NCBI GenBank assembly: GCA_963728895.1
Contig: CAVSLM010000008.1
Location: 1-64,000, forward strand
Reading direction: 5' to 3'
Length of the DNA stretch: 64,000 bases
Origin: CAVSLM01 sp963728895
GTDB lineage: Bacteria > Pseudomonadota > Gammaproteobacteria > JBBQDK01
The notes beneath the pieces were generated by a model. The model saw nothing but the letters and a program-made list of their open reading frames with translations, was not told where the DNA came from and searched no databases. Both the position numbers and the translations under genes were made by a program. Positions 46,009 to 55,135 of this stretch are shown here, in pieces (within the stretch, counting starts at the first letter, position 1; each line of letters begins with the position of its first letter).

Positions 46009-46398
46009 ATGTCGCGCGAGAACATACACACCGAGCGGGCCCCCGCCGCCATAGGCACTTATTCGCAGGCCGTGCGCACGGGTACGACCGTCTATCTCTC
46101 CGGTCAGATTCCCCTGCTGCCCCGGACCATGGAGCTGGTGTCAGGCGGCATGGAGGCGCAGATCCGGCAGGTGTTCGACAACCTCCTGGCGGTGGCCGAG
46201 GCGGCGCGCGGCGGGCTGCGTGACATCGTGAAGCTCAACGTCTACCTCACCGACCTCAGCCATTTTCCCCTGGTGAACCGAATAATGGCGGAGTATTTCA
46301 CCGAACCCTTCCCGGCCCGCGCTGCGGTTGGGGTGGCGGCCCTGCCTCGCGGGGCAGGCGTGGAAATGGACGCCATCATGGTCATCGGCGAGGCCTGA
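46009..46398 (+). CDS. ridA: RidA family enamine/imine deaminase
   Basis: A 129-residue RidA/YjgF protein that hydrolyses reactive enamine and imine intermediates of PLP enzymes. Family signatures are AIGTYSQAVRTG, VYLSGQIPL, VKLNVYLTDLSHF and PARAAVGVAALPRGAGVEMDA, including the Arg that binds the substrate carboxylate. It lies between spoT and recG, as is common in Gammaproteobacteria. The gene is intact, begins at ATG 46009, and encodes a cytoplasmic trimer by family analogy. Confidence 0.9.
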   Translation: MSRENIHTERAPAAIGTYSQAVRTGTTVYLSGQIPLLPRTMELVSGGMEAQIRQVFDNLLAVAEAARGGLRDIVKLNVYLTDLSHFPLVNRIMAEYFTEPFPARAAVGVAALPRGAGVEMDAIMVIGEA

Positions 46399-46421
46399 GA
46401 AACACGGGAATCGGCTATCGG

Positions 46422-48560
46422 GTGGAAGCGCGCGGCGACAGGGAGTCGGTCGGGCATGCAGCAGGCGTGCACGCGAGCGCATGGGAAACGACGCCGGTGT
46501 CCTCGCTCAAGGGGGTCGGACCGCGGGTCGCGGAGCGGCTCGCGCGCCTGGGCATCCGCTCCCTGCAGGACCTTCTGTTCCATCTCCCCTTGCGTTATCA
46601 GGACCGCACCCATGTGGTGCCCATCGGCGCCCTGCAGCCAGGCACCGAGGCCGTGGTCGAGGGGGTTGTCGAGCTCTCCGAGGTCAGGTTTCGTCGACGG
46701 CGCGCACTGCTCTGCTGGCTGAGCGACGGCACAGGCGCCCTCGCGTTGCGCTTCTTCCATTTCACGGCGGCGCAGCAGGCCGGGCTGGCGCGTGGGGTGC
46801 GCCTGCGCTGTTACGGTACGGTGCGCGTCGGCCCGACCAGTCTGGAAATGGTGCACCCGGAGCACCAGCGGGTCGGCACCGACGAGCCCCCGCCCGACGC
46901 CGGCCACCTCACGCCTATCTATCCCACCACGGAAGGCGTGCACCAACTCGTGCTGCGTGCACTGACCGATCAGGTGCTCGAGCGCCTGCAACGCGAAGAG
47001 GAGGCGCTCACCGAGTGGCTGCCGGCACCGGTGCTGCGACAGTTCCGGCTGCCGTCGTTGAGCGCCGCCCTGCGCTACGTGCACCGCCCGCCCGGCGGTG
47101 CTCCGTTGCAGGCGCTGGAGCAGGGTGCGCATCCCGCGCAGCAGCGCCTGGCCTTCGAAGAGCTGCTCGCCCATCACCTCAGCCTGCGGCGCCTGCGCGA
47201 AAACCTGCGGAGCCACCCCGCACCGCGCATCCCTGACCAGGGTGCGTTGGCGCAGCGTCTGCGCGCCGCGCTGCCATTCCAGCTCACCGGTGCGCAGCGT
47301 CGGGTGCTTGCGCAGATCGAGCGCGATCTGGCAGGACCGATGCCGATGCTGCGTCTGGTGCAAGGCGACGTCGGTTCGGGGAAGACCGTGGTTACGGCGT
47401 TCGCCGCCCTCCATGCAGTGGAGGCGGGCTACCAGGTGGCCGTCATGGCGCCGACGGAGCTGCTTGCCGAGCAGCACTACCGGAGCTTTCGCATCTGGCT
47501 GGAGCCGCTCGGCACGCAGGTGGGTTGGCTTGCGGGCTCGCTCAAAGGCACGGCACGGCGCAGGATGCTGGAGGCGATCGCGGGTGCCGGCGTCGCGGTG
47601 GCGATTGGCACCCACGCCCTGTTTCAGGCCGAGGTCCGTTTCGCGCGCCTGGGACTGGTGGTGATCGACGAGCAGCACCGCTTCGGGGTGCACCAGCGCC
47701 TTGCCCTGCGTGACAAGGGAGCCGGCACCGATGGTCTGGTGCCGCATCAGCTGATCCTGACCGCCACGCCCATTCCGCGCACGCTGGCCATGGCCGCCTA
47801 CGCGGACCTGGACAGCTCAGTCATCGACGAGCTGCCGCCCGGGCGCACACCGGTAAAGACCGTCGTGGTTCCGGACGGCCGGCGCGACGAGGTCATGGAA
47901 CGTGTCCGCGTCGCCTGCCGGGGTGGCCGGCAGGCCTATTGGGTGTGCACCCTGATCGACGAATCGGAGTCGCTGCAGGCCCAGGCGGCCGCGGACACCG
48001 CGTCGCAACTGCAGCAGGCGCTGCCGGAGGTCACCGTTGGTCTGGTACACGGGCGCATGCCCGGTGCCGAGAAGCAGCGTGTGATGAGCGCTTTCCAGGC
48101 CGGGGAAATCCGGCTGCTGGTCGCCACCACGGTGATCGAGGTGGGTGTCGATGTGCCCAACGCCAGCCTCATGATCATTGACAACGCCGAACGTCTGGGG
48201 CTGGCTCAGCTCCATCAGCTGCGCGGCAGGGTGGGTCGGGGCGCTGCGGAAAGCAGCTGCGTGCTGCTCTATCATGGCAACCTGTCCGAGGCCGCTCGTG
48301 TCCGCCTGCAGGCGCTGCGCGAGACCAACGACGGCTTCGTCATCGCCCAGCGTGATCTCGATCTGCGCGGTCCGGGGGAGGTGTTGGGAACGCGCCAGGC
48401 CGGCGCCCCGCAACTGCACATCGCGGACCTGCTGCGTGACCGCCATCTGCTCGACTCGGTGCAGCAGGCTGGCGAGCTGTTGCTTCATGACCACCCGACG
48501 CATGTTGCACCACTTATCCGGCGCTGGCTGGGAGACGCAGTGCGTTTCGGGGAAGCGTGA
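46422..48560 (+). CDS. recG: ATP-dependent DNA helicase RecG
   Basis: RecG remodels stalled replication forks and Holliday junctions. The N-terminal wedge/OB domain begins SLKGVGPRVAERLARLGI and includes FHLPLRYQDRT. The helicase core has Walker A VQGDVGSGKT, the DEQH box VVIDEQHRFG, and motif VI QLRGRVGRG. The length (up to 712 residues) is usual. GTG 46422 is the longest start; GTG 46467 would fit the family better. It is intact, in contrast to the frameshifted spoT upstream. Confidence 0.92.
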   Translation: MEARGDRESVGHAAGVHASAWETTPVSSLKGVGPRVAERLARLGIRSLQDLLFHLPLRYQDRTHVVPIGALQPGTEAVVEGVVELSEVRFRRRRALLCWLSDGTGALALRFFHFTAAQQAGLARGVRLRCYGTVRVGPTSLEMVHPEHQRVGTDEPPPDAGHLTPIYPTTEGVHQLVLRALTDQVLERLQREEEALTEWLPAPVLRQFRLPSLSAALRYVHRPPGGAPLQALEQGAHPAQQRLAFEELLAHHLSLRRLRENLRSHPAPRIPDQGALAQRLRAALPFQLTGAQRRVLAQIERDLAGPMPMLRLVQGDVGSGKTVVTAFAALHAVEAGYQVAVMAPTELLAEQHYRSFRIWLEPLGTQVGWLAGSLKGTARRRMLEAIAGAGVAVAIGTHALFQAEVRFARLGLVVIDEQHRFGVHQRLALRDKGAGTDGLVPHQLILTATPIPRTLAMAAYADLDSSVIDELPPGRTPVKTVVVPDGRRDEVMERVRVACRGGRQAYWVCTLIDESESLQAQAAADTASQLQQALPEVTVGLVHGRMPGAEKQRVMSAFQAGEIRLLVATTVIEVGVDVPNASLMIIDNAERLGLAQLHQLRGRVGRGAAESSCVLLYHGNLSEAARVRLQALRETNDGFVIAQRDLDLRGPGEVLGTRQAGAPQLHIADLLRDRHLLDSVQQAGELLLHDHPTHVAPLIRRWLGDAVRFGEA

Positions 48561-48771
48561 CCGCACCGGGTTCCGAAACTTCACGCGCGTCCCCCGTGGC
48601 CGCGGCCACATGCCATAATCATCAATGATGCCCTGGCCCGGAAACCTCACCAGCATCCCCGGATCTGGCGAAACCGCCAGAACCTGCTCAGGACGGCGGC
48701 GTGAACCGCGTGTCATCGTTCGGCGAACGTGAAAAATGCCAGATCTTCCCTGCCATCCATTTACTTACCGG

Positions 48772-48790
48772 CCAGCCGCCGGCCGGCTGG
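48772..48790 (+). terminator. Possible terminator hairpin between recG and ubiC
   Basis: A perfect stem CCAGCCG/CGGCTGG with loop CCGGC is followed by a short T-containing run (GATTTTG). The T-run is weak, so termination is uncertain. It lies 41 bases before the preferred ubiC start. Confidence 0.35.
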
Positions 48791-48830
48791 TGAGATTTTG
48801 GGGCTACAACCTCCCGTTGCTTGCAACTCC

Positions 48831-49433
48831 GTGAACCGCGCCGTCGAACCTCCGGCCCCGGCCACCGTTGGCTTCCTGCCCGCCACCCGCGAGCCACGCT
48901 GGGTCGTTCAGTCGCGCCTGTTGCGCTCTTCGGTGCCGGCGCAGGTCCTGCACTGGTTGCTGGATCCCGCCTCGCTGACGGACCGGATGCGCAGGGCCTG
49001 CACCGGAGCTTTCCGCGTGCGGGTGCTCGTCCAGTGCTGGGAACGTCCGTTGCGCAGCGAGATGCGGGCCCTGGAACTGCCCACCAGTCACCGCTGCCTG
49101 GTACGGCAGGTGCAACTGCTATGTGCAGGGCTTCCCTGGGTGTACGCGCGCAGCGTCATCCCCGCGCGCACACTGCACGGCGCGTACCGGCGCCTGGCGC
49201 GTCTGGGTGAGCGCCCGCTGGGGCAAGTGTTGTTCGCCGACCGCGGCATGCGGCGCGCAGGCGTTGAAGTGGCGCGACTGCAGCCGCGGGATCGGCTGTT
49301 TGACATGGCTACCCGCGATCTGGACGCCGAGCCCGCCGAGGTGTGGGGCAGGCGCTCGGTGTTCAGTGCCGGTAGCCGGGCGCTGCTGGTGAGCGAGTTC
49401 TTTCTTCCCCCGCTGATGGAGTGCGCCGGTTGA
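48831..49433 (+). CDS. ubiC: Chorismate pyruvate-lyase
   Basis: Converts chorismate to 4-hydroxybenzoate and pyruvate, the first committed step of ubiquinone synthesis. Family motifs are LVRQVQLLCAGLPWVYARSV, RLGERPLGQVLF and EVWGRRSVF, and the conserved Glu of LLVSEFFLP. GTG 48831 gives 200 residues, close to the family length; the open frame back to 48729 adds unrelated sequence. The stop overlaps the ubiA start, so both are translated from one message. Confidence 0.88.
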   Translation: MNRAVEPPAPATVGFLPATREPRWVVQSRLLRSSVPAQVLHWLLDPASLTDRMRRACTGAFRVRVLVQCWERPLRSEMRALELPTSHRCLVRQVQLLCAGLPWVYARSVIPARTLHGAYRRLARLGERPLGQVLFADRGMRRAGVEVARLQPRDRLFDMATRDLDAEPAEVWGRRSVFSAGSRALLVSEFFLPPLMECAG

Positions 49434-50347
49434 GCGCGGGCGCGCGTGAGCGCGCCTTTGCGACCCGGGCGCAAACACGGGTGCCGGGCGTGCGTGAGCG
49501 GCTGCGCCGCTACGCGTTGCTGATGCGCCTGCACCGGCCGATCGGGATCTGGCTGCTGCTGTGGCCGGCCCTGTGGGCGCTGTGGATCGCGGGCGCCGGC
49601 CGGCCCGACCCGATGGTGCTCCTCGTGTTCGTGGCGGGGGTGATCCTGATGCGCTCCGCAGGCTGCGTGGTCAACGACTATGCCGACCGCGGCTTCGATC
49701 CGCACGTCACACGTACCCGTGACCGGCCTTTGGCTGCCGGACTTGTGCAGCCGCGCGAGGCATTGCTGCTGTTCACGATGCTCTGCCTGCTGGCGTTCGC
49801 GCTGGTGCTGTTGTTGAACCGCCTGACGGTCCTGCTTTCCCTGGCCGGTGTGGTGCTGGTGGTGAGCTATCCGTTCACGAAGCGCTACACCCATCTGCCC
49901 CAGTTGTACCTGGGTGCCGCGTTCGGCTGGGCGATTCCCATGGCCTTCGCGGCGCAGACCGGCAAAGTGCCACCGATCGCCTGGCTGGTGTTTCTCGCCA
50001 ACGTACTCTGGTCCACCGTATACGACACCATGTATGCGATGGTCGATCGGGAGGACGACCTGCGCATCGGCGTCAAGTCGACCGCGATCCTGTTCGGCCA
50101 CGCCGACCGCATGCTGATCGGAGTGCTGCAACTGCTGCTGTTGGGGACCCTGCTACTGGTCGGAACGCAGCTGCAGTTCGCCTCGCCCTACTATCTGGGC
50201 ATCGGATGTGCGGCGCTGCTGTCCGGCTACCAGCAGTATCTGATTCGCGACCGTGAGCCGGCCGCCTGCTTCCGCGCCTTCCTCAACAACCACTGGTTGG
50301 GGATGGCGGTATTCTCCGGCATTGCCGCCGAGTACCTGCTGCGCTGA
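49430..50347 (+). CDS. ubiA: 4-hydroxybenzoate octaprenyltransferase
   Basis: A membrane prenyltransferase of about 305 residues that attaches the polyprenyl chain to 4-hydroxybenzoate in ubiquinone synthesis. The first aspartate-rich motif is NDYADRGFD, and the second is in YDTMYAMVDREDD; about eight hydrophobic helices follow the LMRLHRPIGIWLLLWP start. TTG 49430 is preferred since GGAG lies eight bases upstream and it overlaps the ubiC stop; GTG 49421 is the alternative. The gene is co-transcribed with ubiC. Confidence 0.92.
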   Translation: MSAGARERAFATRAQTRVPGVRERLRRYALLMRLHRPIGIWLLLWPALWALWIAGAGRPDPMVLLVFVAGVILMRSAGCVVNDYADRGFDPHVTRTRDRPLAAGLVQPREALLLFTMLCLLAFALVLLLNRLTVLLSLAGVVLVVSYPFTKRYTHLPQLYLGAAFGWAIPMAFAAQTGKVPPIAWLVFLANVLWSTVYDTMYAMVDREDDLRIGVKSTAILFGHADRMLIGVLQLLLLGTLLLVGTQLQFASPYYLGIGCAALLSGYQQYLIRDREPAACFRAFLNNHWLGMAVFSGIAAEYLLR

Positions 50348-50372
50348 ATCGCTTCGAGGGCCGCGAGAGGCA

Positions 50373-51086
50373 TCAGCGCGGCGGCATGGCGCGGGCGAGC
50401 GTCCAGACTTCGACTTCGCTGGCACCGCCCCGGAGCAGGGCGCGCGCCAGCTCGCCTGCGGTATGCCCCGTCGTCACCACGTCATCGACAATGGCCACGC
50501 GCTCGGGTGCCATGCGCCGCTGCACGGCGAACGCGCCGCGCACATTGCTGCGCCGCTGCCGGTGGGTGAGCGAAGACTGTGCGGCGGTGTCGCGTAGACG
50601 GACACAGCTTCGGGTATCGATGGGAAGTCCGAGCCGCCGCGCCACCGGGCGCGCGAGCTCCAAGGCCTGATTGAATCCCCGTTCGCGCAACCGCGACGGG
50701 TGCAGCGGGACGGGAACGATGCGCTGGCAGCCCTGTACGCCGCAGCCTTCCAGATACTCTGCCAGCAAGGACCCGAGCAGTCTTGCCCGCGCGAGCCGGC
50801 CATCGAACTTGAGTTCCTTGACCAGGTGATCGACGGGAGGGGCGTAGGCCAGCGCGGCCAAGCTTCGGACATAAGGCGGAGGGTTGCGCAGACAACTACC
50901 GCACACCGGATCGGGCCCCGCGGTTGCGGCCAGAGGCCCGGCGCAGCGCACGCACGCGATGGACGGGCGCGGAAGGTCGGCGGTGCAGCCGGCACACAGG
51001 TCCCGCTGGCCCGCGCCGGCTCGACCGCACAGAACGCAGGTAAAAGGGTACAGCCACTGCTGGACCATCCTTGTCCAGTCGTTCAC
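50373..51086 (-). CDS. comF: ComF family phosphoribosyltransferase-like protein
   Basis: A 237-residue ComF/GntX protein. The N-terminal zinc finger has CVLCG, CAGC, CVRC and CGSC pairs. The C-terminal phosphoribosyltransferase domain carries the PRPP-binding motif VAIVDDVVTTGHTAGEL. ComF is needed for DNA uptake in competent bacteria, and GntX for DNA or gluconate use; the biochemical activity is unclear. It is divergent from bioB, an arrangement frequent in Gammaproteobacteria, and converges with ubiA. Confidence 0.88.
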   Translation of the reverse strand: MNDWTRMVQQWLYPFTCVLCGRAGAGQRDLCAGCTADLPRPSIACVRCAGPLAATAGPDPVCGSCLRNPPPYVRSLAALAYAPPVDHLVKELKFDGRLARARLLGSLLAEYLEGCGVQGCQRIVPVPLHPSRLRERGFNQALELARPVARRLGLPIDTRSCVRLRDTAAQSSLTHRQRRSNVRGAFAVQRRMAPERVAIVDDVVTTGHTAGELARALLRGGASEVEVWTLARAMPPR

Positions 51087-51104
51087 TTCCCAACACCGAT
51101 TCCG

Positions 51105-51132
51105 TTGACAGCACGCGCTGTGCGGCTAGTAT
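51105..51132 (+). promoter_or_regulatory. Candidate sigma-70 promoter of the biotin operon
   Basis: A perfect -35 box TTGACA (51105-51110), a 16-base spacer and a TAGTAT -10 (51127-51132) lie in the comF-bioB divergent gap, about 170 bases before bioB. I do not see a clear BirA-type operator overlapping it. Confidence 0.5.
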
Positions 51133-51305
51133 TGATCGGCGCAGCCGGAGGTTCGTCCCGGCTGCCTGAGCACTTCCCGCACCGTCGGCGCAATTCTGCT
51201 GCGGTTGCGGGAGGCCTCCATTCATCTGCGCCGCCAGCATCATAGCCCATCGGCGCTTCAATGGCGGGCGGCTGCCGGCGCAGACCGTTCGCGTGAGCCC
51301 GCAGC

Positions 51306-52286
51306 ATGAACGATACCGCGCAGGCGGCAATACTCCCTACCGAAGCGCTGCGCCATGACTGGGCACAGGCGGAAGTCGAGGCGTTGCTGGACCTTTCCTT
51401 CAACGATCTGCTGTATCAGGCCCACACGCTGCACCGCAGGCACTTCGACCCCAACGGCGTGCAGGTCAGCACGCTGCTCAGCATCAAGACCGGCGCCTGT
51501 CCCGAAGATTGTGCCTACTGTCCGCAAAGCGCGCGCTACGACACTGCCGTGCAAGCTCAACCGTTGCTCGAGCTGGACGCCGTGGTGGAGGCTGCGACGC
51601 GCGCCAGGGCCGCGGGTGCGACGCGATTCTGCATGGGGGCCGCATGGCGCAACCCCAGGGAACGTGACTTCGTGCGGGTGCTGGAGATGGTCCGCGAGGT
51701 GAAGGCGCTGGGGCTGGAGACCTGCGTGACACTGGGCATGCTGAGCGCCGATCAGGCACAGCGACTGAAGGACGCGGGTCTCGACTTCTATAACCACAAT
51801 CTGGACACCTCGCCGGAGTATTACAGCCGCGTCATCACCACCCGCGAATACCGCGACCGGCTCGAAACCCTGTTGCACGTGCGCGACGCAGGCCTGCAGG
51901 TCTGCGCCGGTGGAATCCTGGGGCTCGGCGAGGACCGGCCCGATCGCGCCGGTCTGCTGCGCACGCTCGCCAATCTGCCGCGCCATCCGGAAAGCGTGCC
52001 CGTCAATCAGCTGGTGCGGGTGGAAGGAACCCCGCTCGCTGGTGCCGAGCCGATCGACCCGATCGAGCTGGTGCGCACCATCGCCGCGGCCCGCATTCTC
52101 ATGCCGGCGTCCTACGTTCGGCTCTCAGCGGGGCGCACGGAAATGAGCGACGAGCTGCAGGCCCTGTGCTTCTTCGCCGGGGCCAACTCGATCTTCTATG
52201 GCGAGCGCCTGCTCACGACGGACAACCCCGAAACCGGGCGGGATCGGCGGCTGTTCGAGCGTCTGGGTCTGCATGCACTGGGCTAG
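51306..52286 (+). CDS. bioB: Biotin synthase
   Basis: A radical-SAM enzyme that inserts sulfur into dethiobiotin. The 4Fe-4S motif is CPEDCAYCPQS (Cys-x3-Cys-x2-Cys). Other conserved parts are GATRFCMGAAWR, YNHNLDTSPEYY and ICAG-type VCAGGILGLGE, as well as RLSAGRTEM near the end. At 326 residues it is full length. It is first of five biotin genes in the order B-F-H-C-D, all on the plus strand with short or overlapping junctions. Confidence 0.95.
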   Translation: MNDTAQAAILPTEALRHDWAQAEVEALLDLSFNDLLYQAHTLHRRHFDPNGVQVSTLLSIKTGACPEDCAYCPQSARYDTAVQAQPLLELDAVVEAATRARAAGATRFCMGAAWRNPRERDFVRVLEMVREVKALGLETCVTLGMLSADQAQRLKDAGLDFYNHNLDTSPEYYSRVITTREYRDRLETLLHVRDAGLQVCAGGILGLGEDRPDRAGLLRTLANLPRHPESVPVNQLVRVEGTPLAGAEPIDPIELVRTIAAARILMPASYVRLSAGRTEMSDELQALCFFAGANSIFYGERLLTTDNPETGRDRRLFERLGLHALG

Positions 52287-52294
52287 CCCGCTGG

Positions 52295-53467
52295 ATGCAG
52301 CACGATCTGAACAGCACGCTGGAGTGCCTGCGCAGCCACGACCTCTACCGCGAACGGCGGGTGCGCGACGGAGCGCAGTGTCGGGAGGTGGTCGTCGGGG
52401 ACCGACGCTACCTCTCGTTCAACAGCAACGACTATCTGGGGCTCGCGGCCCATCCCGAGGTGATCGCCGCCTTTCAGCAGGCTGCGGCGCAGTTCGGCGT
52501 CGGCAGCGGCTCGGCGCACCTGGTAGGCGGTCACACAGTCGTGCATCACGCTCTGGAAGAGGAGCTCGCCGCCTATACCGGGCGGGCGCGGGCGCTGCTG
52601 TTCTCGACGGGCTACATGGCCAATCTCGGCGTGGTGACGGCGCTCGCGGGGCGCGGCGACCGCGTTCTGCAGGACCGCCTGGATCATGCATCGCTGATCG
52701 ATGGGGCGCGGCTGAGCGGCGCGCGCCTGCTCCGCTATGCACACGGCGATGTCGAGGCACTGCGACGCAGACTCGCAGAGCAGGGGGTTGGTCACGGCCG
52801 GACGCTGGTTGCCACCGACGGCATGTTCAGCATGGACGGTGACCTCGCGCCGCTTGTCTCCTTGATTGAAGCCGCGCAGGAGTATGGCGCCTGGCTGATG
52901 GTGGACGACGCCCACGGTCTGGGGGTGATCGGCCCGGGTGGCCGGGGGACAGTGGCGCACTACGGTGCAGGAGCGGAGCAGGTGCCTGTGCTGGTCGGCA
53001 CATTGGGGAAGGCGTTCGGCACCTTCGGTGCCTTCGTCGCCGGGTCCGAAGCGCTCATCGAGACCCTCATTCAGCGTGCCCGCACCTATATATTCACCAC
53101 GGCACCGCCACCGGCAGTGGCCGCGGCGACCCGTGCCAGCCTGCGCCTGGCCCAGGCCGAAGGCTGGCGCCGCGAGCATCTTGGCGCACTGGTGCGCCGT
53201 TTCCGTGCCGGCGCGCTCCAGCTGGACTTGTCGCTTACCGACGCGCCGAGTGCGATTCAGCCGCTGATTGCGGGCAGTGCCGGGCGCGCGCTGGCCTGGA
53301 GCGAAGCGCTGGCGAGACGCGGCATCCTGGTGCCGGCCATCCGGCCGCCGACCGTGCCGCCGGGAAGCGCCCGACTGCGCATCACCTTCTCGGCGCTCCA
53401 TGCGGAGGCCGACGTGGACCGGCTGCTGGAGGCACTGCAGTCGATCGTCGAGGTGCAGGGCAGGTGA
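52295..53467 (+). CDS. bioF: 8-amino-7-oxononanoate synthase
   Basis: A PLP enzyme that condenses pimeloyl-ACP (or CoA) with alanine. FNSNDYLGLAAHPEV, VDDAHGLGVIG and the Schiff-base region VGTLGKAFGTFGAF are present. ATG 52295 gives 390 residues, the normal size, and lies eight bases after the bioB stop; the frame is open further upstream only by chance. The stop TGA overlaps the bioH start GTG. Confidence 0.93.
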   Translation: MQHDLNSTLECLRSHDLYRERRVRDGAQCREVVVGDRRYLSFNSNDYLGLAAHPEVIAAFQQAAAQFGVGSGSAHLVGGHTVVHHALEEELAAYTGRARALLFSTGYMANLGVVTALAGRGDRVLQDRLDHASLIDGARLSGARLLRYAHGDVEALRRRLAEQGVGHGRTLVATDGMFSMDGDLAPLVSLIEAAQEYGAWLMVDDAHGLGVIGPGGRGTVAHYGAGAEQVPVLVGTLGKAFGTFGAFVAGSEALIETLIQRARTYIFTTAPPPAVAAATRASLRLAQAEGWRREHLGALVRRFRAGALQLDLSLTDAPSAIQPLIAGSAGRALAWSEALARRGILVPAIRPPTVPPGSARLRITFSALHAEADVDRLLEALQSIVEVQGR

Positions 53468-54276
53468 GCGCGGACGTCTGCGCGGGTACGCGGCCGGTAA
53501 ACACCCCCCGGAGCGCCTTGCACTGTGAAACGCAGGGTGCCGGCCCGGATGTGGTGTTGCTGCATGGCTGGGGACTGCACGGAGGAATCTGGACGCGCAT
53601 TGTGCGCGCCTTGGCAGACGAGTTCCGGGTGACCTGTCCGGATCTCCCCGGGCACGGTCGCAGCGCGGCGTCGGTGGCGCGCACCCTGCAGTCGGCGGCA
53701 CAGCAGGTTGCCGATTCCGCGCCTCGTGGCGCGACCTGGATCGGCTGGTCGTGGGGCGCAATGGTGGCATTGCAGGCGGCCGCTTCGGACTTGGCCGACA
53801 TCGCCCGGCTCGTGCTGGTGGCGAGCACGCCGCGCTTCGTGCAGGGCGCGGACTGGACGTGCGCAGTGCCCGCGGCCGTTGTAAGGGATTTCGTGGCCGG
53901 GCTGGAGCGCGAACCCGAGGCGACACTGCAGCGCTTCCTGGCGCTGCAGACACGCGGCGCCGAGCACGCGCAGGCCGTGTTGCGGAGCTTGCGCGCGAGC
54001 CTCAACGCCCACGGTCGGCCTGACGCGCAAGGGCTGCGCGATGGCTTGGCGATGCTTGCCGGGGCGGATCTGCGGCCACTGCTTGCATCGGTTGCATGTC
54101 CGGTGCTGCTGATCATGGGTGGGCGCGACACGCTGGTGCCGGGCGGCGCTGCGGACGCGATGCTGGGCGCACTTCGCACCGCGCGCCTCGAGCGCATCGA
54201 GGGCGCCGGCCACGCTCCTTTTCTCTCGCATGAGGCACGATTTCTCGCAGCGTTGAGGGCGTTTCTGCATGATTGA
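53464..54276 (+). CDS. bioH: Pimeloyl-ACP methyl ester carboxylesterase
   Basis: An alpha/beta hydrolase of 270 residues that removes the methyl group from pimeloyl-ACP methyl ester. The nucleophile is the Ser in GWSWGAMVAL, the acid the Asp in IMGGRDTLVP, and the His in GAGHAPFLSH. LHGWGLHGGIW is the oxyanion loop. GTG 53464 overlaps the bioF stop, and the gene overlaps bioC by eight bases, so translation is coupled. Confidence 0.9.
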   Translation: MSADVCAGTRPVNTPRSALHCETQGAGPDVVLLHGWGLHGGIWTRIVRALADEFRVTCPDLPGHGRSAASVARTLQSAAQQVADSAPRGATWIGWSWGAMVALQAAASDLADIARLVLVASTPRFVQGADWTCAVPAAVVRDFVAGLEREPEATLQRFLALQTRGAEHAQAVLRSLRASLNAHGRPDAQGLRDGLAMLAGADLRPLLASVACPVLLIMGGRDTLVPGGAADAMLGALRTARLERIEGAGHAPFLSHEARFLAALRAFLHD

Positions 54277-55126
54277 CCAGGACCGGTTCGCACTCAGCAA
54301 GCTCCTGGTGAGACAGGCCTTCGAGCGTGCTGCAACGGACTATGACCAGGCTGCGGTGCTGCAGCGCGAGGTGGGTGCGCGCATGCTCGAGCGCCTCGAT
54401 CTGGTGCGCCTTGTCCCGCGAACCATCGCGGACGTGGGGGCCGGCACCGGCGTTGGCACGGCAGCGCTTTCGCGTCGCTACCGCAAAGCGCAGGTGCTGG
54501 CGCTGGACATCGCCTGGGCGATGCTGAAGCGGGTGCGACGCCGTTCGCCCTGGCTGCGCAAGTGGTCGCTGGTATGCGGGGATGCCGAGGCGCTGCCCTT
54601 GGCCGATGCGAGCTGTGACCTGGTGTTCTCCAACCTGACCCTGCAATGGTGCACGGATCTCGATCGTGCGCTGGCCGAGTTCCGACGGGTGCTGCACCCC
54701 GGTGGACTGCTGCTGTTCACCACGCTCGGACCGGACACCCTCAAAGAACTGCGCCACGCCTGGGCCGCGGCCGACGGACACACCCATGTGAATGCCTTTC
54801 GCGACATGCACGACGTGGGCGATGCACTGCTGCGGGCCCGGCTGGCGGACCCGGTCATGGACATGGAGATGCTGACGCTCACCTACCGGGACGTACAGGG
54901 CCTGATGCGTGATCTCAAGGCCCTGGGCGCGCACAACGTCAATGCCGCACGTCCCCGCGGCCTGACCGGCAAGGGACGGCTGCGCACGATGACCCAGGCC
55001 TACGAGCAGTTCCGCCGCGACGGGCTGCTGCCTGCCACCTATGAAGTGGTCTATGGTCATGCATGGGCTCCCGCTTCGGTTCGGCGCGTCGAGGTCGGGG
55101 TCTCGAGCCTGGGCTCAAGGCGTTAG
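54269..55126 (+). CDS. bioC: Malonyl-ACP O-methyltransferase
   Basis: A SAM methyltransferase of 285 residues that methylates malonyl-ACP to start the pimelate chain. FERAATDYDQAAVLQREVG is the typical BioC N-terminus; the SAM loop is VGAGTGVGTAAL; CDLVFSNLTLQWC and LHPGGLLLFTTLGPDTL follow. It overlaps bioH and is followed nine bases later by bioD. The last ~25 residues (ASVRRVEVGVSSL) are a normal extension. Confidence 0.92.
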   Translation: MIDQDRFALSKLLVRQAFERAATDYDQAAVLQREVGARMLERLDLVRLVPRTIADVGAGTGVGTAALSRRYRKAQVLALDIAWAMLKRVRRRSPWLRKWSLVCGDAEALPLADASCDLVFSNLTLQWCTDLDRALAEFRRVLHPGGLLLFTTLGPDTLKELRHAWAAADGHTHVNAFRDMHDVGDALLRARLADPVMDMEMLTLTYRDVQGLMRDLKALGAHNVNAARPRGLTGKGRLRTMTQAYEQFRRDGLLPATYEVVYGHAWAPASVRRVEVGVSSLGSRR

Positions 55127-55135
55127 CGCGCAGCC

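Noticed and set aside
48772..48790. Strong intrinsic terminator after recG
   Set aside because: The stem is good but the T-run is short and interrupted, so it is listed only as a weak possibility.
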